DNA from: Algoriphagus algorifonticola
GTDB lineage: Bacteria; Bacteroidota; Bacteroidia; Cytophagales; Cyclobacteriaceae
Reading direction: 5' to 3'
DNA length: 60,592 nt
Assembly: GCF_007655305.1 (NCBI RefSeq)
Contig: NZ_VLOG01000032.1
Coordinates: 1-60,592, forward strand
A model generated the notes under the pieces. The model did no database searches. It saw only the letters and a program-made list of their open reading frames with translations, and was not told where the DNA came from. Positions 17,282 through 26,296 of the stretch are shown one piece after another; the first letter of the stretch is position 1, and each line of letters starts with the position of its first letter. The translations under genes and the position numbers were made by a program.

Positions 17282-19822
17282 ATGAAAAGACTACTAACCG
17301 CACTAATTTTAAGTTTATTCACCTTTTTGCAAGCCAATGCACAAGTAGATTACTTCTTTCCAGGCGAAAGTTTTGATCCTGCTATCCCTTCCCCGGAAGA
17401 ATTTCTCGGCTATCCTATCGGTGATTGGCACACCCGATACGATTTGATTGTCAAATACTATGAAAAGTTGGATGCAGTAAGTGATTTGGCTCAACTCCAA
17501 ACCATAGGCTATACCCACGAACATAGACCGAAAATCATTTTAACCATCGCTTCGGCTAGCAATATGGCCAATTTGGAAGCGATTCGTCAAAAGCAACTGC
17601 AATTGGCTGATCCATCCAAACCGAAACCTGACGTGAGTTCGATGCCATCCATCATTCACCAAGGATATGGCGTACACGGTAATGAGCCTTCGTCTGCAGA
17701 GGCCGCGATGCTTACTGCTTATTGGCTTTTAGCTTCTCAATCAGACTTGGCAAAAAATCTGAGAGCAAATGCGGTGGTTCATTTCGATCCAACTGTGAAC
17801 CCAGATGGTAGAGACAGGCATAGCTTATGGGCTAATTCCAATAAAGGCTTCCCTCCTGTTGCAGATCCTTTGGATAGAGAGCATAATGAAGCTTGGCCGG
17901 GAGGAAGAACCAATCATTACTGGTTTGACCTAAATAGAGACTGGTTGCCTTTAGCTCATCCTGAATCCCAAGTGAAAATCGCTTGGTACCATCAGTGGTA
18001 TCCTAATGTCACCACAGATTTTCATGAAATGGGCACCAATAGCACCTACTTTTTTGAGCCTACCAAACCTTATGGATCAGAAAATCCGGTAGTTCCAAGA
18101 AAAAACTACGATGATATCAATCCGAGATTTGCCAAATACTTTGCCAAATACATGGATGAAATCGGAAGTCTTTATTGGACTAAAGAGGTTTTTGACAATA
18201 GTTACCCAGGTTATGGATCCACCTACCCTGATATTCACGGAGGATTAGGTTTGGTCTTTGAAACTGCCAGTAGCAGGGGACATTTGCAAGCTAGCCAGCG
18301 AGGTGATATCAGTTTTGCTTTTACGATTAGAAACCATGTGGTGAACTCGCTAGCTACCATGGAAGCGGCTTTGGACAACAGGGAATACATGCATAATTAC
18401 CTGCGTGAATTTTTCGAGTCAGCAGTATCTGAAGGGTCCAAAGATCCGGCAAAAAACTATGTATTCGGAGACCCTTATGATGTAAGCAGAAATCAGTTGT
18501 TCATTCAATTCCTCAGAGATCACCAAATCAAGGTCTATGAAAACAGCAGTGATTTAACGGTTGGAGGACAAAGCTTCAAAAAAGGCAAATCCTGGGTGGT
18601 TCCTACCGCTCAACCTCAGTATAGAATGGTGAGAACCATGTTTGAATATGTAAAGGAATTTGCGGATTCAGTCTTTTATGATGCTTCTGCTTGGACTATG
18701 GCAGCTTCATATGGTGTTCCTTTTGCCTCCGCCCCTGGTGCAAAGGTTGGAACAGAAGTGCTGAAATCTTCTATGCCTTCTTATGAGTTTCCTGAAGGAA
18801 ATGCCTACGCTTACCTCATAGACTGGTCTGATTATTTTGCTCCAAAAATGCTCCACGACTTACAGCAGGCAGGAATCCATGTCGAGGTTATTAATCGGGA
18901 TTTTAGCTCCCAGACACAGGACGGGAAAGTAGATTTTGTCAGAGGTACTTTGATGATCCCTATGGGTTTCCAGAAACTTAAAAAGGAAGATATTCAAAAG
19001 CACCTGAAAGAACTTGCGGCAAAGAACTCTCAGAAGGTCTACAAAGTAACCACCGGGCTGAATGTGTCAGGTATTGATTTAGGTTCCAATCTGGTAGGTG
19101 CAGTTCAAGAGCCAAAAGTGATCATGATTGTTGGCCCTGGCATTTCATCCTACGAGGCAGGAGAGATTTGGCATTTGATGGACACTAAAGTAGGGATGCC
19201 TATTACCAAGATAAATTCGGATATGTTTAATCGAGTTAATCTTTTCGACTACAATACGCTGATCATGCCATCTGGATCCTATAGCTCCTTGTCTGAATCC
19301 TCAGTAAGTCATATCAAAGACTGGGTAAATAGAGGTGGAACTATCATTTCCATGAAAAGCGCGAGTCTTTGGTTAAACCAAAAAGAAATTACCAAAGAGT
19401 CTCTGGTAGATTTAGAGAAAAAAGCCGAACCAAAGGAGCTTCCTTTTGAGACAAGGAGAGATTTTGAAGGCGCTAAGGCAGTAGGAGGAAGTATTTATAT
19501 GGCAAGACTGGACCTTACTCATCCTATTGCCTACGGATATAGAAATGAAACCATTCCGGTTTATAGAAACACCAACCTCTTTATCCAACCTAGTAAGGAT
19601 AAATATCTGACTCCAATCAAGTATACAGCAAATCCTTATTTGGGAGGATATATTTCCAAGGATAATTTAGAAAAGCTTAAGCAAAGCGCGAGTGTACTGA
19701 TCTCGCCTACTGGCGGAGGTAGAGTAATTCATTTCTTTGACAGCCCAAATTTCAGAGGAGCTTGGTATGGCACCAATAAATTATTTCTGAATGCCATTTT
19801 CTTCGGAAACCAAATGGATTAA
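17282..19822 (+). CDS. M14-family zinc carboxypeptidase, secreted
   Basis: A large metallopeptidase expected to remove C-terminal residues or cleave peptidoglycan-type peptides outside the cytoplasm. I place the start at 17282, where a canonical signal peptide begins (MKRLLTALILSLFTFLQANAQ); an upstream in-frame ATG at 17201 would add 27 residues in front of it. Zinc ligands are H132 and E135 in VHGNE and H248 in DFHEMG; the catalytic glutamate is likely E327 in VFETASSRG. The C-terminal half has a class I glutamine-amidotransferase-like fold (VIMIVGPGISSYEAGEIW, YNTLIMPSGSYS). The 847-aa length matches Bacteroidota homologues. Confidence 0.9.
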   Translation: MKRLLTALILSLFTFLQANAQVDYFFPGESFDPAIPSPEEFLGYPIGDWHTRYDLIVKYYEKLDAVSDLAQLQTIGYTHEHRPKIILTIASASNMANLEAIRQKQLQLADPSKPKPDVSSMPSIIHQGYGVHGNEPSSAEAAMLTAYWLLASQSDLAKNLRANAVVHFDPTVNPDGRDRHSLWANSNKGFPPVADPLDREHNEAWPGGRTNHYWFDLNRDWLPLAHPESQVKIAWYHQWYPNVTTDFHEMGTNSTYFFEPTKPYGSENPVVPRKNYDDINPRFAKYFAKYMDEIGSLYWTKEVFDNSYPGYGSTYPDIHGGLGLVFETASSRGHLQASQRGDISFAFTIRNHVVNSLATMEAALDNREYMHNYLREFFESAVSEGSKDPAKNYVFGDPYDVSRNQLFIQFLRDHQIKVYENSSDLTVGGQSFKKGKSWVVPTAQPQYRMVRTMFEYVKEFADSVFYDASAWTMAASYGVPFASAPGAKVGTEVLKSSMPSYEFPEGNAYAYLIDWSDYFAPKMLHDLQQAGIHVEVINRDFSSQTQDGKVDFVRGTLMIPMGFQKLKKEDIQKHLKELAAKNSQKVYKVTTGLNVSGIDLGSNLVGAVQEPKVIMIVGPGISSYEAGEIWHLMDTKVGMPITKINSDMFNRVNLFDYNTLIMPSGSYSSLSESSVSHIKDWVNRGGTIISMKSASLWLNQKEITKESLVDLEKKAEPKELPFETRRDFEGAKAVGGSIYMARLDLTHPIAYGYRNETIPVYRNTNLFIQPSKDKYLTPIKYTANPYLGGYISKDNLEKLKQSASVLISPTGGGRVIHFFDSPNFRGAWYGTNKLFLNAIFFGNQMD

Positions 19823-19830
19823 ACAAAAGC

Positions 19831-19849
19831 CGGAAGACCGATAACCGAA
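19831..19849. repeat. Short GACCGATAACCGAAG tract, possible element remnant
   Basis: The stretch GGAAGACCGATAACCGAAG resembles the middle of the short interspersed element (copy C: GGAAGACCGATGACCGAAG, one mismatch). No terminal repeats are recognisable around it, so it could be a decayed copy. Confidence 0.5.
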
Positions 19850-19922
19850 GTTGCTTTTTCGCAAACTTTGAACTCCATATAAGCCGTTAAATTCCCTTAT
19901 TGGTGGAAAATAATCCCTTCTT

Positions 19923-19957
19923 AAAAGTCGCAGAATATATCATCTGCGACTTTTTTT
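19923..19957. terminator. Bidirectional terminator between M14 peptidase and sixA
   Basis: Stem AAAAGTCGCAGA (19923-19934) with TCTGCGACTTTT (19943-19954), followed by more Ts on the plus strand. It serves the convergent plus- and minus-strand genes. Confidence 0.88.
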
Positions 19958-20423
19958 AATTTATTATTTCCCTCAAGTCGCCACTTCCCGAAATAATTAA
20001 TTTCCAAGACTCAACATCAAACTCCAAAATAGCCAAGTTGCCGGGTGATAGATTAATATATTCTGAGTCTGACAAGGAGGATAGCAAAAGGCTTATCACT
20101 GGATTATGGCCTACAATCAAACAGCTTGATACCTCATCGGGAGTGGAATCTATCATTTGGATCATGGTAGAGAGATCACCGCTATAAATATTAAGTTGAA
20201 GCTCTGAATTTTTGATTAATACGTATTTCCCTAACCATTCGGCGGTCTCTCTTGTACGTTGTGCCGGACTACAATACATCAAATCGATCTCATCGATGCT
20301 TTCTTGGAGTATGGCTCCAACTTTTTTTATGGTAGTTATTCCTCTGGGTGTAAGTGGCCTTTGGAAATCACTTCCTTCTACAAAACCTGCCTCTCCATGT
20401 CGGAGAAGAAATAACTTCTTCAT
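19956..20423 (-). CDS. sixA: SixA-type histidine phosphatase
   Basis: A 155-aa member of the histidine phosphatase superfamily of the SixA branch. It dephosphorylates phosphohistidine, classically on HPt domains. The catalytic LRHGEA motif is at the N-terminus (H9), CSPAQRTRETAE follows, and the second histidine is in VGHNP. No signal peptide. It is a single gene between the M14 peptidase terminator and topA, which is on the other strand. The partner protein here is unknown, and assignment of the E. coli symbol rests on family similarity. Confidence 0.82.
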   Translation of the reverse strand: MKKLFLLRHGEAGFVEGSDFQRPLTPRGITTIKKVGAILQESIDEIDLMYCSPAQRTRETAEWLGKYVLIKNSELQLNIYSGDLSTMIQMIDSTPDEVSSCLIVGHNPVISLLLSSLSDSEYINLSPGNLAILEFDVESWKLIISGSGDLREIIN

Positions 20424-20578
20424 AGTTGATTTTTGCTTACTCTATAATTTAGCGAATAATTGACAACCTATTCATACAAAGTAACGCTTTATAAAGGAGT
20501 AATATTTGCACGTGAAAACAATGCCGTCTATTTTTAGCTTTTCAAAACAAGCCTTCGGGTAAATGAAAACTGCTTTTT

Positions 20579-22900
20579 ATGTCTAAAAACCTTGTAATCG
20601 TCGAATCACCTGCCAAAGCAAAAACCATTGAAGGTTACTTGGGCAAGGATTTCAAAGTGGCCTCTAGCTATGGCCACGTTAGAGATTTACCGAAAGGTGA
20701 TAAAGCGATTGATATCAAAAACCGATTTAAACCGACCTATGAGGTCACTCCTGATAAAAAAGAGGTAATCAAAAACCTCAAAAACCTGGTAAAGGATTCT
20801 GAGACTGTTTACCTAGCAAGTGATGATGACCGGGAAGGAGAAGCTATTTCTTGGCATTTGAAGGAAGTCCTGAATCTAAAGGATGAAAATACCAAGAGAA
20901 TCGTATTTCGTGAAATCACCAAAAATGCAATCACCAAAGCCATTCAAAACCCAAGAGGTATTGACTATGATTTAGTCAATGCGCAACAGGCAAGAAGAAT
21001 TTTGGACAGATTAGTCGGATTTGAACTTTCCCCTATCCTTTGGAAAAAAATCAAAACCGGACTTTCGGCGGGAAGAGTTCAATCGGTGGCTGTAAGATTG
21101 ATAGTGGAGAGAGAGCGGGAAATCGAAGCTCACAAAGCAAAGTCTTCCTTCCGTATTACAGCTCAATTTGAAGTAGAAGGAAAATCTTTTCAAGCCGAGC
21201 TTCCAAGGAAGTTCCCGACTAAAGAAGAGGCAGAAGAGTTTTTGAAAGCTTGCCTTGATGCTGAGTTCAGCATTGTTAATCTGGAAAAAAAACCAGCCAA
21301 AAAATCGCCGGCTCCACCATTTACTACTTCTACCCTTCAGCAGGAAGCCAGTAGAAAACTGTACTTCTCTGTAGCCCAAACTATGTCTGTGGCTCAAAAG
21401 CTATATGAAGCTGGTAAGATTACCTATATGCGTACTGACAGCGTCAACCTTTCTGAAGATGCTATGCAGTCAGCAAAAAGTGCCATTGAAGATTCTTACG
21501 GAAAGCCTTATCATCATTCCAGAAAGTATACTTCAAAATCTGAAGGCGCACAGGAAGCTCACGAAGCTATCCGACCAACGGATTTCTCCAAATCAAGCGT
21601 TTCCGGAGACAGAAATGAGCAGAGGTTGTACGAACTGATCTGGAAAAGAGCAATTGCATCTCAGATGTCTGATGCTGAATTGGAAAAAACGGTAGTCAAT
21701 ATTGGCATTTCCAACTCTGAATTGACTTTGACAGCCAATGGAGAGATCATCAAATTTGACGGGTTCCTTAAAGTTTATCTGGAAAGCACCGATGACGAGC
21801 CAGAAGAAGAGGAAAGCACCAACAAATCACTTTTGCCTCCACTGAAAGTAGGACAGAAACTGGATCTTCTGGAAATGAAAGGAAGAGAAAGCTTTACTCG
21901 CTCTGCCCCTAGATATACTGAAGCATCCTTAGTGAAAAAACTGGAGGAATTGGGAATAGGAAGACCATCCACCTATGCTCCTACAATTTCAACTATCCAA
22001 AAAAGGGATTATGTCCTCAAAGAATCTAGAGATGGAACCCCAAGGGAATATCAGGAAATGAAAATTTCCAAAGGGAAATTCAAGGAGGAAACTAAGACCG
22101 AAATCACAGGAGCTGAAAAGCAAAAGCTTTTCCCTACCAATATTGCAATGGTAGTAAACGACTTTTTGGTGGAGCATTTCCCTAATGTGATTGACTTCAA
22201 TTTCACCGCCAAGGTGGAAAAAGAATTTGACGACATTGCTGCCGGAGGCCAAGATTGGCAGGATATGATTGATTCCTTCTATGGCAAATTCCATCATCGA
22301 GTTGAGGAGACAGAACAAGTTTCAAGACAGGATGTCAATACCAGTAGGTTCATAGGAAATCATCCCCAATCAGGAAAACCCATGACTGCTCGTTTGGGAA
22401 GATTTGGACCTTTGGTTCAGATTGGAGACAATGAAGATGAGGAGAAGCAATATGCCAGTTTGAAAAAAGGGCAATTCATTGAAAACATCAGTTTGGACGA
22501 TGCTTTGGAACTCTTCAAGTTACCAAGAGATGTGGGCATGTTTGAAGATAAAAAAATTGTGGCTGCCATCGGGAGATTTGGTCCCTATGTAAGACATGAT
22601 GGCTCTTTTGTTTCTTTGCAAAAGGAGCAGGACCCACTTAGTATCACAGAGGAGGAAGCAATTCAATTAATCAAGGATAAGCGTGAGGCAGATGCCAAAA
22701 AGCACATCAAGTCCTTCGATGAAAATCCTGAAATTCAGATCCTAAACGGAAGATGGGGTCCTTACATCAAGTTTGGCAAAAACAACTTCAAAATCCCTAA
22801 AGACAAAGAGGCGGAAGAGCTCACTTATGCTGAAACCATAGAAATCATAGAAAATCAGCCTGATACAAAGAAAAAAGGGCGTTTTTCGAAAAAGAAGTAA
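20579..22900 (+). CDS. topA: DNA topoisomerase I
   Basis: Relaxes negative supercoils by single-strand passage. Type IA landmarks are all present: the TOPRIM start LVIVESPAKAKTIEGYLG, the metal site DDDREGEAISWH, RILDRLVGFELSPILWKKI, SAGRVQSVAVRLI, and the active tyrosine Y283 in ITYMRTDS. Downstream are IGRPSTYAPTI and C-terminal topoisomerase repeats (GRFGPLVQIGD, GRFGPYVRHDG, GRWGPYIKFGK) rather than zinc fingers, as usual in Bacteroidota. The 773-aa chain ends in a lysine-rich tail and is followed by a terminator. Confidence 0.97.
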   Translation: MSKNLVIVESPAKAKTIEGYLGKDFKVASSYGHVRDLPKGDKAIDIKNRFKPTYEVTPDKKEVIKNLKNLVKDSETVYLASDDDREGEAISWHLKEVLNLKDENTKRIVFREITKNAITKAIQNPRGIDYDLVNAQQARRILDRLVGFELSPILWKKIKTGLSAGRVQSVAVRLIVEREREIEAHKAKSSFRITAQFEVEGKSFQAELPRKFPTKEEAEEFLKACLDAEFSIVNLEKKPAKKSPAPPFTTSTLQQEASRKLYFSVAQTMSVAQKLYEAGKITYMRTDSVNLSEDAMQSAKSAIEDSYGKPYHHSRKYTSKSEGAQEAHEAIRPTDFSKSSVSGDRNEQRLYELIWKRAIASQMSDAELEKTVVNIGISNSELTLTANGEIIKFDGFLKVYLESTDDEPEEEESTNKSLLPPLKVGQKLDLLEMKGRESFTRSAPRYTEASLVKKLEELGIGRPSTYAPTISTIQKRDYVLKESRDGTPREYQEMKISKGKFKEETKTEITGAEKQKLFPTNIAMVVNDFLVEHFPNVIDFNFTAKVEKEFDDIAAGGQDWQDMIDSFYGKFHHRVEETEQVSRQDVNTSRFIGNHPQSGKPMTARLGRFGPLVQIGDNEDEEKQYASLKKGQFIENISLDDALELFKLPRDVGMFEDKKIVAAIGRFGPYVRHDGSFVSLQKEQDPLSITEEEAIQLIKDKREADAKKHIKSFDENPEIQILNGRWGPYIKFGKNNFKIPKDKEAEELTYAETIEIIENQPDTKKKGRFSKKK

Positions 22901-22904
22901 ATTA

Positions 22905-22932
22905 AAAGCCGGCTTAAACCGGCTTTAATTTT
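22905..22932 (+). terminator. Intrinsic terminator after topA
   Basis: Stem AAAGCCGG / CCGGCTTT with loop CTTAAA, followed by AATTTTTT. It begins four bases after the topA stop codon. Confidence 0.85.
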
Positions 22933-22985
22933 TTAACTTAAATGATACATTACAAATCATTGAGTAATCAAAATCTTAATCCTTT

Positions 22986-23666
22986 ATGGAAAAATTGGTA
23001 GTTCTTTCAGGTGCCGGAGTTTCCGCAGAAAGCGGAATTAAAACTTTTCGGGACAGTGGAGGGCTTTGGGAAGGACATGATGTAATGGAAGTGGCAAGTC
23101 CGGAGGGCTGGAGAAAAAACCAGGACTTGGTTCAAGACTTCTATAATCAGAGAAGAAAACAGATGCTTGAATGCCAGCCAAATCTAGCGCATCAAATATT
23201 GGTTGAGTTGGAGGATAATTTTGATGTGCAGATTATCACTCAGAATGTAGATGATCTACATGAAAGGGCCGGTTCCAAAAATGTACTCCATCTACATGGT
23301 GAGTTGAGATTGGCACAAAGCTCCTTAGACCCCAACTTGGTCTATGACCTGGATCACTGGGAAATCAAAAAAGGAGATAAATGCGAACGGGGAAGTCAAC
23401 TGCGACCAAATGTAGTATGGTTTGGTGAACCTGTACCTAAAATGCTGGAGGCGATTGATATAGCCCAAAAGGCCGATATTTTTCTAATTATTGGTACATC
23501 TTTGCAGGTTTACCCTGCGGCGAGTATTGTGGATTATGCGCCTTCAAATATCCCGATTTACCTAATTGACCCTAATTCTAGCTTTTATAGCTTACCGAAA
23601 AATCTTACCCATTTTCAAAAATCAGCTACAGAAGGAATGAAGATCCTCAAAGAGGTTTTGCTTTGA
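22986..23666 (+). CDS. cobB: Sir2-family NAD-dependent deacylase lacking zinc cysteines
   Basis: Removes acyl groups from lysine using NAD. Visible motifs are GAGVSAESGIKTFRD, TQNVDDLHERAG, the catalytic HLHGEL and GTSLQVYPAASIV. The Y and R of FYNQRR match the residues that confer desuccinylase or demalonylase preference in SIRT5-type enzymes. The small zinc-binding segment keeps only one cysteine (KCERGS) instead of four, so it probably folds without zinc, as I recall for other Bacteroidota sirtuins. The 226-aa length is typical. It lies 85 bases after topA, beyond that gene's terminator. Confidence 0.9.
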   Translation: MEKLVVLSGAGVSAESGIKTFRDSGGLWEGHDVMEVASPEGWRKNQDLVQDFYNQRRKQMLECQPNLAHQILVELEDNFDVQIITQNVDDLHERAGSKNVLHLHGELRLAQSSLDPNLVYDLDHWEIKKGDKCERGSQLRPNVVWFGEPVPKMLEAIDIAQKADIFLIIGTSLQVYPAASIVDYAPSNIPIYLIDPNSSFYSLPKNLTHFQKSATEGMKILKEVLL

Positions 23667-23783
23667 TCCTAATATTCACCTATACTCTTTGGGAAACTTA
23701 AGCTGTTAATTTTATTTGATTTTCGTTAGAGAAAATAAAATTTCAACAATTGATCTAAAAACCATAAATTGAAATTTAAATTA

Positions 23784-23974
23784 CTGATTATCCGCAATCA
23801 TGCCAGTTGCCATATTTTCTTTGTTTGACCGATTGGATACTTCGACTTCGCTCAGTACAGGCGACCGATGACCGAAGACCCAGCCACGGCAGGCAGGCGA
23901 AGCTTCCGGATTCTGATCCATTTACTTGACAAAAAGCCGTATCTGGTTGTTACTGGTAAGAAAGCGGATATATA
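23784..23974 (+). repeat. Interspersed TIR element, copy D, abutting a gene start
   Basis: Longest copy (about 191 bases), starting CTGATTATCCGC and ending TTACTGGTAAGAAAGCGGAT followed by ATATATAT. It has both internal modules and a duplicated GGCA unit (CACGGCAGGCAGGCG). Its right end lies 16 bases before the ATG of the DUF5996 gene, so the promoter of that operon must be inside or upstream of the repeat. The bases 23667-23783 contain nothing recognisable. Confidence 0.82.
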
Positions 23975-23990
23975 TATTTAAATTTTTCCT

Positions 23991-24944
23991 ATGTCAACTC
24001 GCAAAAACTCCTGGCCACAGCTCGATTTTGAGTTATACAAAGACACATTATACCTACTTCACCATTGGACACAGATGGTGGGAAAAGTAAGGTTGAAAAA
24101 ATCACCATGGCAAAATCATTCTTGGCATGTAGCCTTATATATCGATGCTCAGGGGTTCACTACTGGTCCAATCCCCTACGAAAATGGAATTTTTGAAATA
24201 CGATTGGACTTCACCAGGCATGAGTTAAAAATAAAAACAAGCAATGGCAATCGAGATAGGTTTTCGCTAGGTGGTCAAACCGTCGCCAGCTTTTATGAGC
24301 AACTCCAAGAAAAATTGAAGTTCCTGGGCATTTCGGTTAAAATCCATTCAAAGCCCAATGAAATCCCTGAAGCCATTCCATTTGCAAAAAACAACAAGCG
24401 GCTGTCCTATCTCCCGAATGAAGCACAAAAGCTTTGGAAAAGTTTAATTCAGGTTCAAAATGTTTTTAGCGTTTTCAGAGCCAAATTCAGAGGAAAAAGC
24501 AGTCCGATTCATTTTTTCTGGGGATCCTTTGATTTAGCCTATACTAGATTTTCAGGATCTGCAGCTCCTGAATTTCAAGGAGAAATGCCCAATATGCCAT
24601 TAGATGTAATGCAGGAAGCCTATTCCCACGAAGTTTTCAGTGTTGGATTCTGGCCAGGAAACGCTGACTTTCCTGAAGCTTGTTTTTACGCTTATTGCTA
24701 TCCTAATCATGAGCATTTTAGGGCAATCTCAGTCCAGCCAGACACTGCATTTTGGCACGCTGACATGGGTGAGTTTATGCTACCCTATAAGGCAGTGCAA
24801 AGCTCTTCCAATCCCAGAGAAACCTTAATGAGTTTTCTACAAAGCACTTATCAAGGGGCAACTGAAGTTGGAAACTGGAACAGAAATGAGTTAGATTGTG
24901 ATTTCAGTCATCTGGAAAAGAAAAATTCAGCAATCAACCTATGA
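23991..24944 (+). CDS. DUF5996 family protein, first gene of a six-gene operon
   Basis: A 317-aa cytoplasmic protein without signal peptide. It has the features of DUF5996: an N-terminal LYLLHHWTQMVGKVRLKKSPWQNHSWH block and a later FFWGSFDLAYTRFSGSAAPEF block (in parts), then EVFSVGFWPGN and the closing region around FWHADMGEFMLPY. The tryptophan/histidine-rich conserved blocks suggest a binding pocket, but no activity is known to me. Its stop overlaps the start of the flavin monooxygenase (ATGA at 24941), and its start lies 16 bases beyond repeat copy D. Confidence 0.85.
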   Translation: MSTRKNSWPQLDFELYKDTLYLLHHWTQMVGKVRLKKSPWQNHSWHVALYIDAQGFTTGPIPYENGIFEIRLDFTRHELKIKTSNGNRDRFSLGGQTVASFYEQLQEKLKFLGISVKIHSKPNEIPEAIPFAKNNKRLSYLPNEAQKLWKSLIQVQNVFSVFRAKFRGKSSPIHFFWGSFDLAYTRFSGSAAPEFQGEMPNMPLDVMQEAYSHEVFSVGFWPGNADFPEACFYAYCYPNHEHFRAISVQPDTAFWHADMGEFMLPYKAVQSSSNPRETLMSFLQSTYQGATEVGNWNRNELDCDFSHLEKKNSAINL

Positions 24945-26287
24945 ACCAAAAAGTAGCTGTAATCGGTGTAGGTCCTTCTGGAATAACCGCTTTAAAAAAC
25001 TTACTGGACCAAGGAATTGATGCGGTTGCTTTTGATAGAAACCAAGATGTGGGCGGAAACTGGATCTACTCAGAGGACGAATCTCATTCCAGTGTTTTTG
25101 AAACAACTCATATCATTTCCTCCAAAACTCTTTCCCAATACGAGGACTTTACTTTCGATGAATTTGATCCTGAAACTGCCGATTACCCTTCTCATGATGA
25201 ATTGAGAAGATATTTTCAGGCTTATGCTACCAAATTCAATTTATATCCATTCATCCGCTTTGGTACTTTAGTCAAAAAATGTCAATGGATAGACCAAAAA
25301 ACATGGGAAATAACTACTGAAAAAGATGGCAAGGAGACTGTGGAGATTTTCACCCATCTAGTTGTGGCCAATGGACACCATTGGAAGCCCAGATATCCTC
25401 AATATCCCGGAGAATTTTCGGGAGACTTCCTCCATTCCCATCAATTCAAAAAGGCAACTCCATTTAAAGACCAAAGGGTTTTGGTCATTGGGGGAGGCAA
25501 TTCAGCATGCGATGTAGCGGTAGAAACCAGCAGAGTTTCCTCGAAAACAGCTATTAGCTGGAGAAGAGGATACAGAATTGTACCCAAATTCATTTTCGGG
25601 AAGCCATCCGATAAAGTAGCTGAGCAAAGTAAATGGATCCCTCCTAAGATCAGGATGTTCCTCAATTCTATTTTACTGAGAATCATTATCGGGAAAAATG
25701 AAGCTTATGGACTCAGACCTCCCACTGAAGCCTTCGGCGCTACTCATCCTACCATCAATGATGAGCTTCTGCATAAAATACGACATGGCAAGGTCAAACC
25801 TAGACTGGATATCAAGCGATTCGAAGGAAAAAAAGTCATTTTTGAAGATGGCAGAGAAGAAGAATTTGATACGATCATTGCTTGCACTGGGTATTGGTTG
25901 AGTCATCCCTTTTTTGAAAAAGACTTTGTAGACTATAGTAAAGGACCTGTTCCCCTCTATTTAAAAATGTTTCATCCCGAATTCCAAAATCTTTATTTCA
26001 TTGGCATGTTTCAGCCTTTGGGCTGTATTTGGCCGGGAGCAGAATTACAAAGTAAGCTGATGGCTCAAGAATTAATTGGCAAGTGGAAAAGGCCTTCCAA
26101 CTTAGGGGAGCTTTGTCAAAAAGAGGTAAAGAACCCACATTACAATCAAATAGAAACCCCAAGGCATACCATTACGGTGGACTACCACCAATTTGTGAAA
26201 GATCTAAAAAAGCAGTTGCCAAAAGAATACCTATCGAAAAAGCCTATTTTGAATAAAAAGGAAACTGTGAATAATGAAGTTGAATAA
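24941..26287 (+). CDS. Flavin-containing monooxygenase (FMO family)
   Basis: FAD- and NADPH-dependent oxygenase acting on a soft nucleophile or ketone. The FAD-binding GVGPSG (residues 8-13), the FMO fingerprint region FSGDFLHSHQF, and the NADPH-binding VIGGGNSACDVAVE are all present, as is the ACTGYWLSHPFF segment near the C-terminus. The 448-aa length fits FMO rather than the longer Baeyer-Villiger enzymes. Its start overlaps the DUF5996 stop by four bases, and a serine hydrolase gene follows nine bases downstream. Substrate is unknown. Confidence 0.9.
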   Translation: MNQKVAVIGVGPSGITALKNLLDQGIDAVAFDRNQDVGGNWIYSEDESHSSVFETTHIISSKTLSQYEDFTFDEFDPETADYPSHDELRRYFQAYATKFNLYPFIRFGTLVKKCQWIDQKTWEITTEKDGKETVEIFTHLVVANGHHWKPRYPQYPGEFSGDFLHSHQFKKATPFKDQRVLVIGGGNSACDVAVETSRVSSKTAISWRRGYRIVPKFIFGKPSDKVAEQSKWIPPKIRMFLNSILLRIIIGKNEAYGLRPPTEAFGATHPTINDELLHKIRHGKVKPRLDIKRFEGKKVIFEDGREEEFDTIIACTGYWLSHPFFEKDFVDYSKGPVPLYLKMFHPEFQNLYFIGMFQPLGCIWPGAELQSKLMAQELIGKWKRPSNLGELCQKEVKNPHYNQIETPRHTITVDYHQFVKDLKKQLPKEYLSKKPILNKKETVNNEVE

Positions 26288-26296
26288 TTCAATAGA

